A DNA stretch of 64,000 nucleotides from Paracoccus binzhouensis (GTDB lineage Bacteria > Pseudomonadota > Alphaproteobacteria > Rhodobacterales > Rhodobacteraceae): positions 1-64,000 of the forward strand of contig NZ_JAEHFP010000003.1 in the NCBI RefSeq assembly GCF_016446475.1, read 5' to 3'. Below, one piece after another: positions 7,992 to 16,777 of the stretch (position 1 is the stretch's first letter; every line of letters starts with the position of its first letter). A program made the translations under genes and the position numbers. The notes below the pieces were generated by a model, which saw only the letters and a program-made list of their open reading frames with translations, searched no databases and had not been told where the DNA came from.

Positions 7992-8906
7992 TCAGCTGTT
8001 CGATTCTTCCAGCTTGCGGGCGGCGACGACGCCCTCATAGGCGCTGTGATCGACCGGCACGAAATCCTTGGCCTCGCCATGGGCGACGCCGAAGGCGCAG
8101 GCCTTGTCGGTCTCGTGCAGGTCGGCGGTCAGCTGGATCACCTTGTCCTTGACCTCTTGCGGCAGGGCGTTGCGCACCACCATCGGGCCTTCCGGGATCA
8201 GCTTGGACTTCCAGATCTCGACCACGTCGTTCATGTCGACCAGCCCGGCATCGGCGGCCTTGCGCAGCGCGCCGGAATTGTAGCCGTCCTCCCAGTCGCC
8301 CAGGCCGTCGGCCCAGGTGACGCCGGCGTCGAAATCGCCATTGGCGACGCCGACGATGGTCTGCTCATGCCCGCCCGAGAAGCGCAGCTCGCCGAAATAG
8401 TCGTCCAGCGGGCCGTATTCCGCGCTCAGCTCGGCGGCCGGCACCAGGTAGCCCGAGGTCGAGTTCGGATCGGCAAAGGCGAAGCGCTTGCCCTTGGCAT
8501 CGGCGATCGAGGCGATGCCGCTGTCCTTGCGCGCCAGGCCGATCGAGTAATAGCCGGTCGAGCCGTCGATGTTCTGCTTGGTCAGCACCGGGGTCACGGC
8601 CTGGGGATCGGTCAGGTAGATCTTGGCATAGCCCGAGGCGCCCAGCCAGGCCATGTCCAGCGTGCCGCCCAGCAGGCCCTGGATGACGCCGTCGTAATCG
8701 GCCGGGGTGAAGACCTTGACCGGGACGCCCAGGGCCTTCTCGATGGCGGCGCGGTAGCATTCGTTCGAGCTCATGCGGTCCTGGGCGTTCTCGCCGCCCA
8801 GGATGCCGATGTTGAACTGCTTGATCTCCTGCGCGGCGGCGGCGATCGGGGTCAGGGCGGTGGCGGTAACGGTGGCGGCGGCAAGCGCCAGGGCAGGAGT
8901 TTTCAT
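7992..8906 (-). CDS. phnD: Phosphonate ABC transporter periplasmic binding protein PhnD
   Basis: A 304-residue secreted solute-binding protein. A signal peptide covers about residues 1-25 (MKTPALALAAATV, then AAAAQE). The mature part carries the family features QFNIGILGGENAQDR, the ligand-loop motif DMAWLGASGYAKIY and FADPNSTSGYLVP, where the Ser/Thr residues bind the phosphonate oxygens in the family. It delivers phosphonates to PhnE/PhnE/PhnC. It follows phnC by 45 bases and is separated from phnE by a strong hairpin. Confidence 0.93.
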   Translation of the reverse strand: MKTPALALAAATVTATALTPIAAAAQEIKQFNIGILGGENAQDRMSSNECYRAAIEKALGVPVKVFTPADYDGVIQGLLGGTLDMAWLGASGYAKIYLTDPQAVTPVLTKQNIDGSTGYYSIGLARKDSGIASIADAKGKRFAFADPNSTSGYLVPAAELSAEYGPLDDYFGELRFSGGHEQTIVGVANGDFDAGVTWADGLGDWEDGYNSGALRKAADAGLVDMNDVVEIWKSKLIPEGPMVVRNALPQEVKDKVIQLTADLHETDKACAFGVAHGEAKDFVPVDHSAYEGVVAARKLEESNS

Positions 8907-8951
8907 GGTCTCTCCGTGGGATGATGCCTCGGCCGGGCGGCCGGGGCGGGT

Positions 8952-9794
8952 TCAGGCCAGCATGCGCGCCGCATAGGCGTCGTCCGGGGCCTTGTCGGCG
9001 GGGATCGCGGTCGAGGTGGCGGCCTCGTTGAAACTGTCGTCGGCGCCGTAGATGTCGCGCGCCGCGCCGGTCGAAAGCTGGTCGGGGGTGCCGTCGAAGA
9101 CGATGCGGCCGTCGCGCATGCCGATCACCCGGTCGCAATAGCGCCGGGCGGTGTCCAGCGTGTGCAGGTTGGCGATGACCATGCGGCCGTCCTCGACATT
9201 GATGCGTTTCAGCGTGTCCATCACCACCTGGGCATTCATCGGGTCGAGGCTGGCGATGGGCTCATCGGCCAGGATGATCCGCGGATCCTGCATCAGGGCG
9301 CGGGCGATGGCGACGCGCTGCTGCTGGCCGCCCGACAGCGCCTCGGCCCGCTTGGGCGCCTGTTCGGCGATGCCCAGCCGTTCGAGGATGGCGATGGCCC
9401 GCAGGATGTCCTGGCGCGGCCACAGGTTGAACATCGTGGCCAGGGTCGAGCGGCGGTTCAGCAGCCCGTGCAGCACGTTCGACACCACGTCCATGCGTGG
9501 CACCAGGTTGAACTGCTGGAAGATCATCGCGCATTCGCCCTGCCATTGCCGGCGGGCCGCGCCGCGCAGCGCAAGGATGTCGCGCTCCTCGACCAGGATC
9601 TGCCCGGCGCTGGCATCGGTCAGCCGGTTCATCATGCGCAGGAAGGTGGATTTGCCGGCGCCGGAACGGCCGATCACGCCGACGAAGGCCGGCCCCTCGA
9701 CCGAGAAGCTGATATCGTCCACCGCGGCTCTGCGGCCGAAGATCCTGGTCACGTTCCTGACTTCAAGCACCGATGGCCCCTTTCCGTCGTCCAC
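8952..9794 (-). CDS. phnC: Phosphonate ABC transporter ATP-binding protein PhnC
   Basis: The ATPase of the phosphonate importer, 280 residues. Walker [10 protein letters not shown], the Q-loop stretch [23 protein letters not shown], signature [15 protein letters not shown] and Walker [13 protein letters not shown] are all present. It is the first gene of the leftward phnC-D-E-E operon. About 30 residues at the C-terminus ([19 protein letters not shown]) go beyond the core domain and look disordered. A PHO-box-like sequence lies 43-60 bases upstream of its start. Confidence 0.93.
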   Translation of the reverse strand: MDDGKGPSVLEVRNVTRIFGRRAAVDDISFSVEGPAFVGVIGRSGAGKSTFLRMMNRLTDASAGQILVEERDILALRGAARRQWQGECAMIFQQFNLVPRMDVVSNVLHGLLNRRSTLATMFNLWPRQDILRAIAILERLGIAEQAPKRAEALSGGQQQRVAIARALMQDPRIILADEPIASLDPMNAQVVMDTLKRINVEDGRMVIANLHTLDTARRYCDRVIGMRDGRIVFDGTPDQLSTGAARDIYGADDSFNEAATSTAIPADKAPDDAYAARMLA

Positions 9795-9836
9795 GGGGCT
9801 GATAGGCCGGCGATGTTTCAGTTCTTCGGCATTGCG

Positions 9837-9854
9837 GTGAAGTTTCCGTGACGA
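9837..9854 (-). promoter_or_regulatory. Candidate PHO box upstream of phnC
   Basis: On the minus strand TCGTCAC-GGAA-ACTTCAC forms two 7-base units 11 bases apart, the arrangement bound by PhoB, whose consensus unit is CTGTCAT. The TCA cores match; the outer bases match less well. It lies 43-60 bases before the phnC start, where an activator site would be expected. PhoB control of phn genes is established in other bacteria; this particular site is inference. Confidence 0.4.
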
Positions 9855-9993
9855 TCGCAGGACAGCCGCGGGCAGGGGCAGGGCCCCGGGACACCCGCGC
9901 CGGCCGTGTCGGGCAGGTGGCGGTCAGGCCGGCAAGGCGCGATCCGGCCACCATGCCCGATCCGGCGGGGCCGGTGCGGCGCCCGCCGGTCCT

Positions 9994-10026
9994 GCCGGCT
10001 GCCGTGCCGCAAGCGCGGCAGCCGGC
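9994..10026 (-). terminator. Hairpin after the first LIV operon
   Basis: A perfect 11-base-pair inverted repeat (GCCGGCTGCCG at 9994-10004, CGGCAGCCGGC at 10016-10026) with an 11-base loop begins seven bases after the livF stop on the minus strand. No U tract follows. It probably ends or protects the LIV operon transcript before the phnC promoter region. The rest of the 9795-10032 gap shows only the PHO-box-like site. Confidence 0.55.
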
Positions 10027-10032
10027 GAAGGG

Positions 10033-10755
10033 TCAGGCCGCGTCCTCGATATGGCCGCCCAGGAACAGCTGGCCGACGCGCGGATCCCGAAGCAGCGCGT
10101 CGGCCCTGTCGAACATCCGGGTCTGGCCCAGTTCCAGCACCAGCCCGTAATCGGACATGGCCAGCGCCGCCTTGGCGTTCTGTTCCACCATCAGCACCGT
10201 CACCCCCTGGTCGCGCAGCCGGATCAGGGTCTGGAACACCTCCTGCACCAGGTTGGGCGACAGCCCGATCGAGGGCTCGTCGATCAGGATCAGCTTGGGG
10301 TCCAGAAGCAGGGCGCGGGCGATTTCCAGCTGCTTCTGCTGGCCGCCCGACAGTTCGATGGCCTTCTGGTCGCGGCGCTCGCGCAGCATCGGAAACTGGT
10401 CCATGACCTGCTCCATCCGCTGCCGGACCTTGGATTGGTCGCGGGCGGTGATGCCGCCCAGTTCGAGATTGTGGAACACCGACAGCTGCGGCACCACGTT
10501 GCGGCCCTGCGGCACATAGGTGACGCCGCGGGCGATCATCTCGGCCGGGCGCTTGCGGGTCACGTTCTCGCCCTCCAGCAGGATCTGGCCGGAATGGATG
10601 TTCAGCAGGCCGAAGATCGCCTTGAATACCGTGGATTTCCCGGCGCCGTTCGGCCCGATCACCGTGGTGATCGAGGCCTTGGGGATGCTGAACGAGGTGC
10701 CATTCAGGATGGTGATGCGGCCATAGCCGCCGGTGAGATCCTTGAGTTCCAGCAT
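10033..10755 (-). CDS. livF: Branched-chain amino acid type ABC transporter ATP-binding protein (LivF family)
   Basis: A 240-residue cytoplasmic ATPase of the HAAT (LIV) family. It has Walker A GPNGAGKST, the LivF-type motif GVTYVPQGRNVVPQLSVFHNLELG, signature LSGGQQKQLEIARAL and Walker B LILIDEPSIGLSP. It is the last gene of the leftward operon substrate-binding protein, LivH, LivM, LivG, LivF. The substrate cannot be read from the ATPase. The adjacent catabolic genes suggest an organic acid rather than leucine (inference). Confidence 0.88.
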   Translation of the reverse strand: MLELKDLTGGYGRITILNGTSFSIPKASITTVIGPNGAGKSTVFKAIFGLLNIHSGQILLEGENVTRKRPAEMIARGVTYVPQGRNVVPQLSVFHNLELGGITARDQSKVRQRMEQVMDQFPMLRERRDQKAIELSGGQQKQLEIARALLLDPKLILIDEPSIGLSPNLVQEVFQTLIRLRDQGVTVLMVEQNAKAALAMSDYGLVLELGQTRMFDRADALLRDPRVGQLFLGGHIEDAA

Positions 10756-10756
10756 G

Positions 10757-11503
10757 TCAGCCCCCCAGATAGGCGTCGATGACCATCTGGTTCGCCCGGA
10801 TCTCCTGGGGCGAGCCTTCGGCGATGATCTCGCCCTGCGCCAGCACGATGATGCGGGTGCAAAGCGACATGACGAATTCCATGTTGTGCTCGATCACCAC
10901 GAAGGTGGTGCCGTGCTCGCGGTTATAGGTCAGCAGCCGCTCTTTCAGATGCGCCAGCATGGTCAGGTTCACCCCGCCCGCCGGCTCGTCCAGCAGCACG
11001 ATGCGGGGACCGGCCATGAAGGCCATCGCGGCATCGACCAGCTTCTGCTGGCCGTAGGAGAGCGAGCCCGCCTCGGTGTCGCGATAAGGGGTCAGGTTGA
11101 AGAACTCGATCAGCTGCTCGGCCTTGCCGGTCAGGCCCGCGTCGGACTTGCCGAACAGCCGGCTCAGCATCGAGCCCTCGTGCTCCTGCCCGGCCAGGAT
11201 GACGTTGTCGAGCACCGTCATGCGCGGAAAGACCGATAGCTGCTGGAAGGTGCGGCCGACACCCATAAGCGACAGGTCGGCCGGCCGCACGCCGTCGGTC
11301 GAGCGGCCGTTTATCTGGCAATGGCCGGCGCTGGGGCGCAGCTGGCCCAGGATGCAGTTGAACAGCGTCGACTTGCCCGAGCCGTTCGGGCCGATCAGGC
11401 CCAGGATCTCGCCCTTCTGCACGTCGAAGCTGACATCGTTCACGGCGCGGATGCCGCCGAATTGCTTCGAGATGTTGCGGACGGAAAGCACGGGGGCGGT
11501 CAT
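10757..11503 (-). CDS. livG: Branched-chain amino acid type ABC transporter ATP-binding protein (LivG family)
   Basis: A 248-residue ATPase with Walker A GPNGSGKST, the LivG-type GVGRTFQQLSVFPRMTVLDNV, signature LSYGQQKLVDAAMA and Walker B IVLLDEPAGGVN. The switch histidine lies in FVVIEHNMEFVM. I placed the start at the ATG at 11503 (MTAPVLSVRNISKQFGG), which overlaps the livM stop by ATGA; the frame remains open upstream within livM. It pairs with LivF to power one importer. Confidence 0.88.
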   Translation of the reverse strand: MTAPVLSVRNISKQFGGIRAVNDVSFDVQKGEILGLIGPNGSGKSTLFNCILGQLRPSAGHCQINGRSTDGVRPADLSLMGVGRTFQQLSVFPRMTVLDNVILAGQEHEGSMLSRLFGKSDAGLTGKAEQLIEFFNLTPYRDTEAGSLSYGQQKLVDAAMAFMAGPRIVLLDEPAGGVNLTMLAHLKERLLTYNREHGTTFVVIEHNMEFVMSLCTRIIVLAQGEIIAEGSPQEIRANQMVIDAYLGG

Positions 11504-12474
11504 AGCTGGAATCCCTTCTTCATGTCGCGGCGCGTCTCGTGCCGGGGGCGGAACTGGTTCCACAGCTTCTGACCCAGCCCGATCAGCCCCTGGGGCGAGA
11601 ACACCATCAGCACGATCACCAGCGCCGAATAGATGATGAGGTAGTAGCCCTCGGTAAAGCGCAGGAGTTCCGGCAGCAGGATGACCACGGCCGCGCCCAG
11701 CATCGGGCCGAAGAAGAAGCCGGCGCCGCCCACCACCACCATCAGAAGCAGCTTCAGCGAATGGATCAGCGCAAAGCTGCCCGGTTCGATGAACTGCACC
11801 AGCGGCGATTGCAGCGCCCCGGCCAGCCCCCCGAAGGCCGAGCCGATGGCGAAGGCCAGAAGCGTCTGGCGGCGGATCTTCAGCCCCAGGCTCTCGGCGC
11901 GGATCGGGTTCTCGCGCAGTGCCTTGAAGGCCCGGCCCCAGGGCGAGCGCAGGATCCACCACATCACGAAGGCCGAGACCAGAAAGCAGGCCAGCGCGAA
12001 ATAATAGAAGTTCAGGTTGCTGTCGGTGGCGATGCCGAAGACCGAGGGCCGAGGCATGCCGACCAGCCCGAAGGAACCGCCGGTGATCTCTTCCTCGTTG
12101 CGCAGCACCAGGAACAGCAGCGTGTTGAACGCCAGCGTCACGAAGGCCAGGAAATGGTGCTGCACGCGCAGCGCCGGCCAGCCAAGCAGCAGTCCGACCG
12201 CGAAGCAGGAGGTGATCGAGATCAGCGCCGCCGCGATCCAGGGCACGCCCGCCAGGGTCAAGAGCGCGGTGACATAGGCGCCGATGCCCATGAAGCCGGC
12301 CTGCGCCAGGCTGACCTGCCCGGCATAGCCCAGCGTCAGGTTCAGCCCCATGGCCGAGATCGAGAACAGCAGCCAGGAGGTCAGCGTATAGATGATGTAA
12401 TTGCCCTGGCCGATGGGCGCCGCGACCAGCGCCGCGATGCCCAGGGCGATCAGGATGATGCGGATGCGGGTCAT
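11500..12474 (-). CDS. livM: Branched-chain amino acid type ABC transporter permease (LivM family)
   Basis: A 324-residue inner-membrane permease with about nine to ten hydrophobic segments, starting MTRIRIILIALGIAALVAAPIG. The family motif LNLTLGYAGQVSLAQAGFMGIGAY lies near residues 45-70, and the ATPase-contact region ALRENPIRAESLGL lies past the middle. It overlaps livH by ATGA at its start and livG by ATGA at its end. It forms the channel with LivH. The frame is open upstream to 13263, but that part is antisense-like and lies within livH. Confidence 0.88.
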   Translation of the reverse strand: MTRIRIILIALGIAALVAAPIGQGNYIIYTLTSWLLFSISAMGLNLTLGYAGQVSLAQAGFMGIGAYVTALLTLAGVPWIAAALISITSCFAVGLLLGWPALRVQHHFLAFVTLAFNTLLFLVLRNEEEITGGSFGLVGMPRPSVFGIATDSNLNFYYFALACFLVSAFVMWWILRSPWGRAFKALRENPIRAESLGLKIRRQTLLAFAIGSAFGGLAGALQSPLVQFIEPGSFALIHSLKLLLMVVVGGAGFFFGPMLGAAVVILLPELLRFTEGYYLIIYSALVIVLMVFSPQGLIGLGQKLWNQFRPRHETRRDMKKGFQL

Positions 12475-13346
12475 ACGGCGCGTCCCTCCTTGGTGCCGAG
12501 CAGCCCCTGCGGGCGCAGCAGGATGATGGCGATGAGCAGGATCAGCGGCATGGCCGAGCGGTATTCGGCCGAGACATAGACCGCCGAGAGGTTGTCGATG
12601 ACGCCGATCAGCAGCCCGCCGACCAGCGCGCCGCGGATCTGGTTGAAGCCGCCGACGATGGCGGCGATGAAGGCCACCAGGCCCAGCGTCTCGCCATTCG
12701 AGAACTTGGCCAGGTAGATCGGCGAGATCAGCACCGAGGCGATGGTTGCCAGCGCCGCGTTGATCAGGAAGGTATACATCACCATCCGCTTGACATCGAC
12801 GCCCAGGATCTCGGCCACGGCGGGGTTCTGGGCGCTGGCCTGCATGCAGCGCCCGGTGCGGGTGCGGTTCAGGAACAGCTGCAAGCCGCCAATGGCAAGC
12901 ATCGACACGGCCAGGTTGCCAATATCCTGCACCGAGACGCTGGCGCCGGCGAACTGGTAGACCTTCTGCGGAAAGATCGCCGGAAAGGGCTGGGCGGTGG
13001 CGCCGTAGAATTCCTTGACGCTTTCCTTCATCAAGAGGCCAAGCGCGATGGTGGCGATGACCAGCGGCAGGGTGCCATGCGGCAGCATCGGCTCGACCAC
13101 CAGTTTCTTGAACAGCGCGCCGAGGATCAGAAGCGACAGGATCAGCGCGAAGCCGATGGCGGGCCACATCGGCAGGCCCAGCCCCATGCCGACCAGCACG
13201 AAGAAGGCCGGCAGCATGACGAATTCGCCCTGCGCGAAGTTGATGGTCTGCGACGCCTGCCACAGCAGGGTGAAGCCCACCGCGGCAAGGGCATAGATGG
13301 AACCGGCGGCAAGGCCGGAAATCAGGATCTGGATTAACTCGGCCAT
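12471..13346 (-). CDS. livH: Branched-chain amino acid type ABC transporter permease (LivH family)
   Basis: A 291-residue integral membrane permease with about eight hydrophobic segments. It opens MAELIQILISGLAAGSIYALAAVGFTLLWQASQTINFAQGEFVML, the LivH signature. The C-terminal GFNQIRGALVGGLLIGVIDNL also fits. It follows the binding-protein gene after an 82-base gap that contains a nested hairpin, and overlaps livM by ATGA. Confidence 0.88.
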   Translation of the reverse strand: MAELIQILISGLAAGSIYALAAVGFTLLWQASQTINFAQGEFVMLPAFFVLVGMGLGLPMWPAIGFALILSLLILGALFKKLVVEPMLPHGTLPLVIATIALGLLMKESVKEFYGATAQPFPAIFPQKVYQFAGASVSVQDIGNLAVSMLAIGGLQLFLNRTRTGRCMQASAQNPAVAEILGVDVKRMVMYTFLINAALATIASVLISPIYLAKFSNGETLGLVAFIAAIVGGFNQIRGALVGGLLIGVIDNLSAVYVSAEYRSAMPLILLIAIILLRPQGLLGTKEGRAV

Positions 13347-13377
13347 GAGAGCCTCACGTCAGGTTGACGGATACGGG

Positions 13378-13410
13378 GGCAGGCCGGCGGAATGCCGGTG
13401 CCAGCCTGCC
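13378..13410 (-). terminator. Nested hairpin between the binding-protein gene and livH
   Basis: An outer stem GGCAGG / CCTGCC (13378-13383 and 13405-13410) encloses an inner CCGGC / GCCGG stem (13384-13388 and 13394-13398). It sits between the binding-protein stop and the livH start, the same position as the phnD-phnE hairpin. It likely stabilises or attenuates the transcript so that the binding protein is made in excess (inference). Confidence 0.5.
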
Positions 13411-13428
13411 TCGCGCTGTGTGGGCCGG

Positions 13429-14556
13429 TCAGTTCGGCGGCAGGATGGCCTTGACCACCTGCTTGCCGTCCTGGACCTCGACGAAGAAGCTTTCGCGCGA
13501 CATTTCGCCGGTCTCGTCCCAGCTGACGTCCATCAGCACGCCGGGGCATTCGGCCACCGTCAGCGTCAGGCCGTGCATCTTGTCGGCGATGGCCTGGCTG
13601 TCCGCCTCGCCCACCATCTCGGCCACGCATTTGATGGTATAGGCGGCCGTGTAGCCCTTGATGGCGTTGTGATCGGGCGTGTAGTTGAACTTGGCCTTGA
13701 ACTTCTCGACCATCTCGGTCATCGCCGGGATGTTGGCGTCGGGGGTCAGGCCGACATGGCCCATGGCGCCGTTGGCGGCGTCGCCGGCCAGCTCGATGAC
13801 CTTGTGGCCGATCAGCGTCGTCTCGCCCACCAGCGGCAGGGTTACGCCCTGCTTGCGCGCCTCGCGCAGGAAGCGGGCGCTTTCCTCCTCGGTCAGGTAG
13901 ACGAAGGCGGCGTCGGCCTCGATGCCCTTCAGCTTGACGACATCGGCCGAGAAATCGGTCTGTGCCTGTTCGGTGGGCAGGTCGGCGACGATCTCGAAGC
14001 CATGGGCCTCGGCCTCCTTCAGGAAGGATTCGTGCCCGCCCTTGCCGAATTCGGTATTGGCCCAGACCACGGCAACCTTCTTCACGCCCATCTCATCGGC
14101 CATGTATTTGGCCATCTTGGGCACGCCCTTCTGCGAGCCGAAGGCGGTGCGGAAGATGTAGGGGTTGTTCATCGCGGTGATCGAGGGCGCCTCGGAGCCG
14201 GTGAATTGCGGGATGCCAGCCTGTTTCGCCACCAGCATGTTCACCACCGTCGAGGACGAGAACACCGTGCCGGTGATCGCCACCACGCCGTCGTCGATGG
14301 CCTTCTGCACCATGGCGCGGCTGACCTGCGGGTCAGTCTGGCTGTCATATTCGGTGACGGCGACCTGTTCGCCCAGGATGCCGCCGGCGGCGTTGATCTC
14401 CTCGAAGCCCATCCGCACGCCGTCGCGGAAATTGGTGCCGGCGGCGGCGCCGGGGCCCGAAAGCTCGACGATCGAGCCGATCTTCAGCTCGGCCAGCGCC
14501 GGCATGGCGATCAGTGCCAGCGCGGTCGCGGCGCTGGCGGTCAGAGTTCTGAACAT
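13429..14556 (-). CDS. LIV-type ABC transporter periplasmic substrate-binding protein
   Basis: A 375-residue secreted binding protein of the HAAT family (periplasmic binding protein type 1 fold). A signal peptide covers residues 1-22 (MFRTLTASAATALALIAMPALA). The mature protein begins LKIGSIVELSGPGAAAGTNFRDGVRMGFEEINAAGG, as in the family. I chose the ATG at 14556 because it gives the signal peptide and follows an AGGAAGG ribosome binding site; the frame stays open upstream to 14652. It heads the operon with livHMGF. Ligand unknown; it lies back to back with the AroE-like cluster. Confidence 0.88.
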   Translation of the reverse strand: MFRTLTASAATALALIAMPALAELKIGSIVELSGPGAAAGTNFRDGVRMGFEEINAAGGILGEQVAVTEYDSQTDPQVSRAMVQKAIDDGVVAITGTVFSSSTVVNMLVAKQAGIPQFTGSEAPSITAMNNPYIFRTAFGSQKGVPKMAKYMADEMGVKKVAVVWANTEFGKGGHESFLKEAEAHGFEIVADLPTEQAQTDFSADVVKLKGIEADAAFVYLTEEESARFLREARKQGVTLPLVGETTLIGHKVIELAGDAANGAMGHVGLTPDANIPAMTEMVEKFKAKFNYTPDHNAIKGYTAAYTIKCVAEMVGEADSQAIADKMHGLTLTVAECPGVLMDVSWDETGEMSRESFFVEVQDGKQVVKAILPPN

Positions 14557-14716
14557 GGTGTTTCCTTCCTCCCTGGTTCGGACCCTGTTTTGCATGGGAT
14601 CTCCTCTTCCTTCCGGTAATCTGCCATGGCATGCCCCGGGCGAACATTGCAAAACGTGCCGCGATGCATAATCGGCCGGTTATGAGGCGGCCCCGGGGCG
14701 TCCTTGGCGCGGCCGG

Positions 14717-15532
14717 TCAGTCCGGTTCGACCGGCCGGACCCCCATCAGCAGCTCGGCCAGCAGCAGCGCCTGCGCCTCGAACATGCCCGAGCCCGGCAT
14801 GGTGCCGCAGCCCTTCGCGCGCGCGACGGCGATCAGCGGCGGCAGGGCCGGGCGGGTGACCACGTCGGCGACGAACTGGTCTGCGGTCAGCAGGTCCGTC
14901 TCGACCGGCAGCGGGTCGCCCTCGGCCATGCCCAGCGGCGTGGCATTGGCCACCAGCGCAAAGCCGCGCGGATCGGTGCCGCCGATGCGGACCCGGCCGG
15001 GAAAGGCGGCCTCCAATCGCGCGATCAGCGCGTCACGCCGCGCCGCGTCGATGTCGTGCAGCGCCAGTTCCGAGGCGCCGCGGGCCAGGATCTCGTAGGC
15101 GATGGCCGATCCGGCGCCGCCGGTCCCGACCAGCAGCGCCGGCTTTCCGGCGACGTCGAAGCCCTGTGCGGCGATGCCGTCCATGTAGCCCTGCCCGTCG
15201 GTGGCGTCGCCGATCCAGCCGCCGTCCCGGCGCAGCATGATGTTCACCGCGCCCGCCGCCCGCGCCCGCGCCGTGAGGCGACTGCAGAAGGCCAGACAGG
15301 GCGCCTTGTGCGGCACCGTCACCACGATGCCCGGGCAGTTCTGCACCGAGCCCGCCTGTGCCAGCCAGCCGGGCAAATCCCCGGGCAGGACATGGATCGG
15401 CACCACCATGCCGTTATGGCCGCGATCCGCCATGATCTGGCTCAGCGAGGCCGGCGATTTCACCTGGCCGATCGGATGACCGATGATGGGAAAGATCGCC
15501 GTCTCTCCGTCGATGCGCAGCGGTTGTGCCAT
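14717..15532 (-). CDS. Shikimate dehydrogenase-like protein (AroE family, altered substrate site)
   Basis: A 271-residue NAD(P)-dependent dehydrogenase with an AroE-type substrate domain (about 1-115) and a Rossmann domain (LVGTGGAGSAIAYEI, about 130-145). The catalytic pair Lys76 (VTVPHK) and Asp112 (GDATDGQG) and Asn97 are present. The carboxylate-binding Ser14 of E. coli AroE is Val24 here (GQVKSP), and Asn59 is Val70. It is therefore probably a catabolic homologue acting on a related but different hydroaromatic compound, not the biosynthetic enzyme. The start at 15532 is divergent from the Gfo/Idh/MocA gene. The frame is open far upstream but overlaps that gene. Confidence 0.8.
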   Translation of the reverse strand: MAQPLRIDGETAIFPIIGHPIGQVKSPASLSQIMADRGHNGMVVPIHVLPGDLPGWLAQAGSVQNCPGIVVTVPHKAPCLAFCSRLTARARAAGAVNIMLRRDGGWIGDATDGQGYMDGIAAQGFDVAGKPALLVGTGGAGSAIAYEILARGASELALHDIDAARRDALIARLEAAFPGRVRIGGTDPRGFALVANATPLGMAEGDPLPVETDLLTADQFVADVVTRPALPPLIAVARAKGCGTMPGSGMFEAQALLLAELLMGVRPVEPD

Positions 15533-15604
15533 GGGCTGGTTCCTCTTCCCTTGCGGCGGCCGATTCCGGGCCTCCTCCTGTTCGAGATGGAAGATTGCAG
15601 AATC

Positions 15605-15682
15605 TGGAATATCATTCAATATTAAAATTGACTTCTGATTCAACTTCTGGCTTGATGCCGGCAATGCAGCAAGGAGGGAAGC
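15605..15682. promoter_or_regulatory. AT-rich divergent promoter region with an IclR-type palindrome
   Basis: The 150 bases between the AroE-like gene and the Gfo/Idh/MocA gene contain an AT-rich block unlike the surroundings. TGGAAT-ATC-ATTCAA (15605-15619) is a near-palindrome of the 15-base size used by IclR regulators. TTGACT (about 15630) could be a rightward -35. A strong AAGGAGGG ribosome binding site lies before the ATG at 15683. The link to the IclR protein encoded two genes away is inference. Confidence 0.45.
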
Positions 15683-16777
15683 ATGGATCGGATCGCTGTT
15701 GCCGTCATCGGTGCCGGTGTCATCGGGCGCACGCATATCGACACGCTGGCGCGCATGCCGGACCTGCAGCTGTCGGCGCTGGTCGATCCCGCCCCCTCCG
15801 GCCGGGCGCTGGCCGAATCGCTGGGCGTCCCCTGCCTGCCGGACGTGACGGCGCTGGTCGATTCGGGGCTGGCGCAGGCCGCCATCGTGGCGACGCCGAA
15901 CGAGACGCATCTGCCGGTCTCGACGGCGCTGCTGGCCGCCGGCATCCCGGTGCTGCTGGAAAAGCCGGTGGCCGAAAGCCTCGATTCGGCGCGGCAACTG
16001 ATCGCGGTGGCGGATGAAACCGGGGTGCCGCTGCTGGTCGGCCATCACCGGCGGCACAATCCGATCATCCGCGCCGCGCATGAGGCGATCCGCGGCGGCA
16101 TGCTGGGCGATCTGGTCATGGCGACCGTGACCTGTTCGCTGGCCAAGCCCGATGAATATTTCCAGGCGCCGTGGCGGCGCAGCAGGGGCGCGGGCGGGCC
16201 GCTGCTGATCAACCTTGTGCACGAGATCGACCTGCTGCGGCATTTCTTCGGCGAGATCGCCGAGCTGCAGGCCATCGCCAGCCATGCCCGCCGCGGCTTT
16301 CCGGTCGAGGATACGGCGGCGGTCTGCCTGCGCTTTGCGGGCGGCGGGCTGGCGACGCTGTGCATCTCGGATGCGGCGGTCGGGCCTTGGGCCTGGGACC
16401 TGACGGCGGGCGAGAACATGGCGCGGTTTCCGGCGCATCGCGTCCCGGCGCATCACTATGCCGGCAGCCGGGCGGGGCTGTCGCTGCCCGACCTGCTGTT
16501 GTGGCAGCCGCCAGGCGCGCCGGACTGGACGCAGGAGCTGCGGCCCCGTCCACTGCCCGTCCGCCATGGCGACCCCTATCAGGCGCAACTGGCGCATTTC
16601 GCCGATCTGGTGCGCCATGGTGGCGCGCCGCGGGTCTCGGCCCGCGACGCCACCGCCAACCTGATCGTGCTGGACGCCATTCGCGCGGCGGCCGAGACGG
16701 GGCAACGTGTCGCGGTTGACCTTTCGGCGCTGAATCGCGAACCTGAAACCGTCTTCAACAGCGGAAGCAGATCATGA
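15683..16777 (+). CDS. Gfo/Idh/MocA family NAD(P)-dependent oxidoreductase
   Basis: A 364-residue protein with an N-terminal Rossmann fold (VAVIGAGVIGRTHIDTL, residues 5-21), the family motif VLLEKPVAES near residue 95 and a C-terminal alpha/beta domain. Members oxidise or reduce sugars, inositols and related polyols. MVDHRRHNP-like GHHRRHNP near residue 115 is typical. It is the first gene of the rightward operon and overlaps the IclR gene by ATGA. With the AroE-like and TIM-barrel proteins nearby, a cyclic polyol or hydroaromatic acid substrate is plausible, but nothing in the sequence fixes it. Confidence 0.85.
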   Translation: MDRIAVAVIGAGVIGRTHIDTLARMPDLQLSALVDPAPSGRALAESLGVPCLPDVTALVDSGLAQAAIVATPNETHLPVSTALLAAGIPVLLEKPVAESLDSARQLIAVADETGVPLLVGHHRRHNPIIRAAHEAIRGGMLGDLVMATVTCSLAKPDEYFQAPWRRSRGAGGPLLINLVHEIDLLRHFFGEIAELQAIASHARRGFPVEDTAAVCLRFAGGGLATLCISDAAVGPWAWDLTAGENMARFPAHRVPAHHYAGSRAGLSLPDLLLWQPPGAPDWTQELRPRPLPVRHGDPYQAQLAHFADLVRHGGAPRVSARDATANLIVLDAIRAAAETGQRVAVDLSALNREPETVFNSGSRS

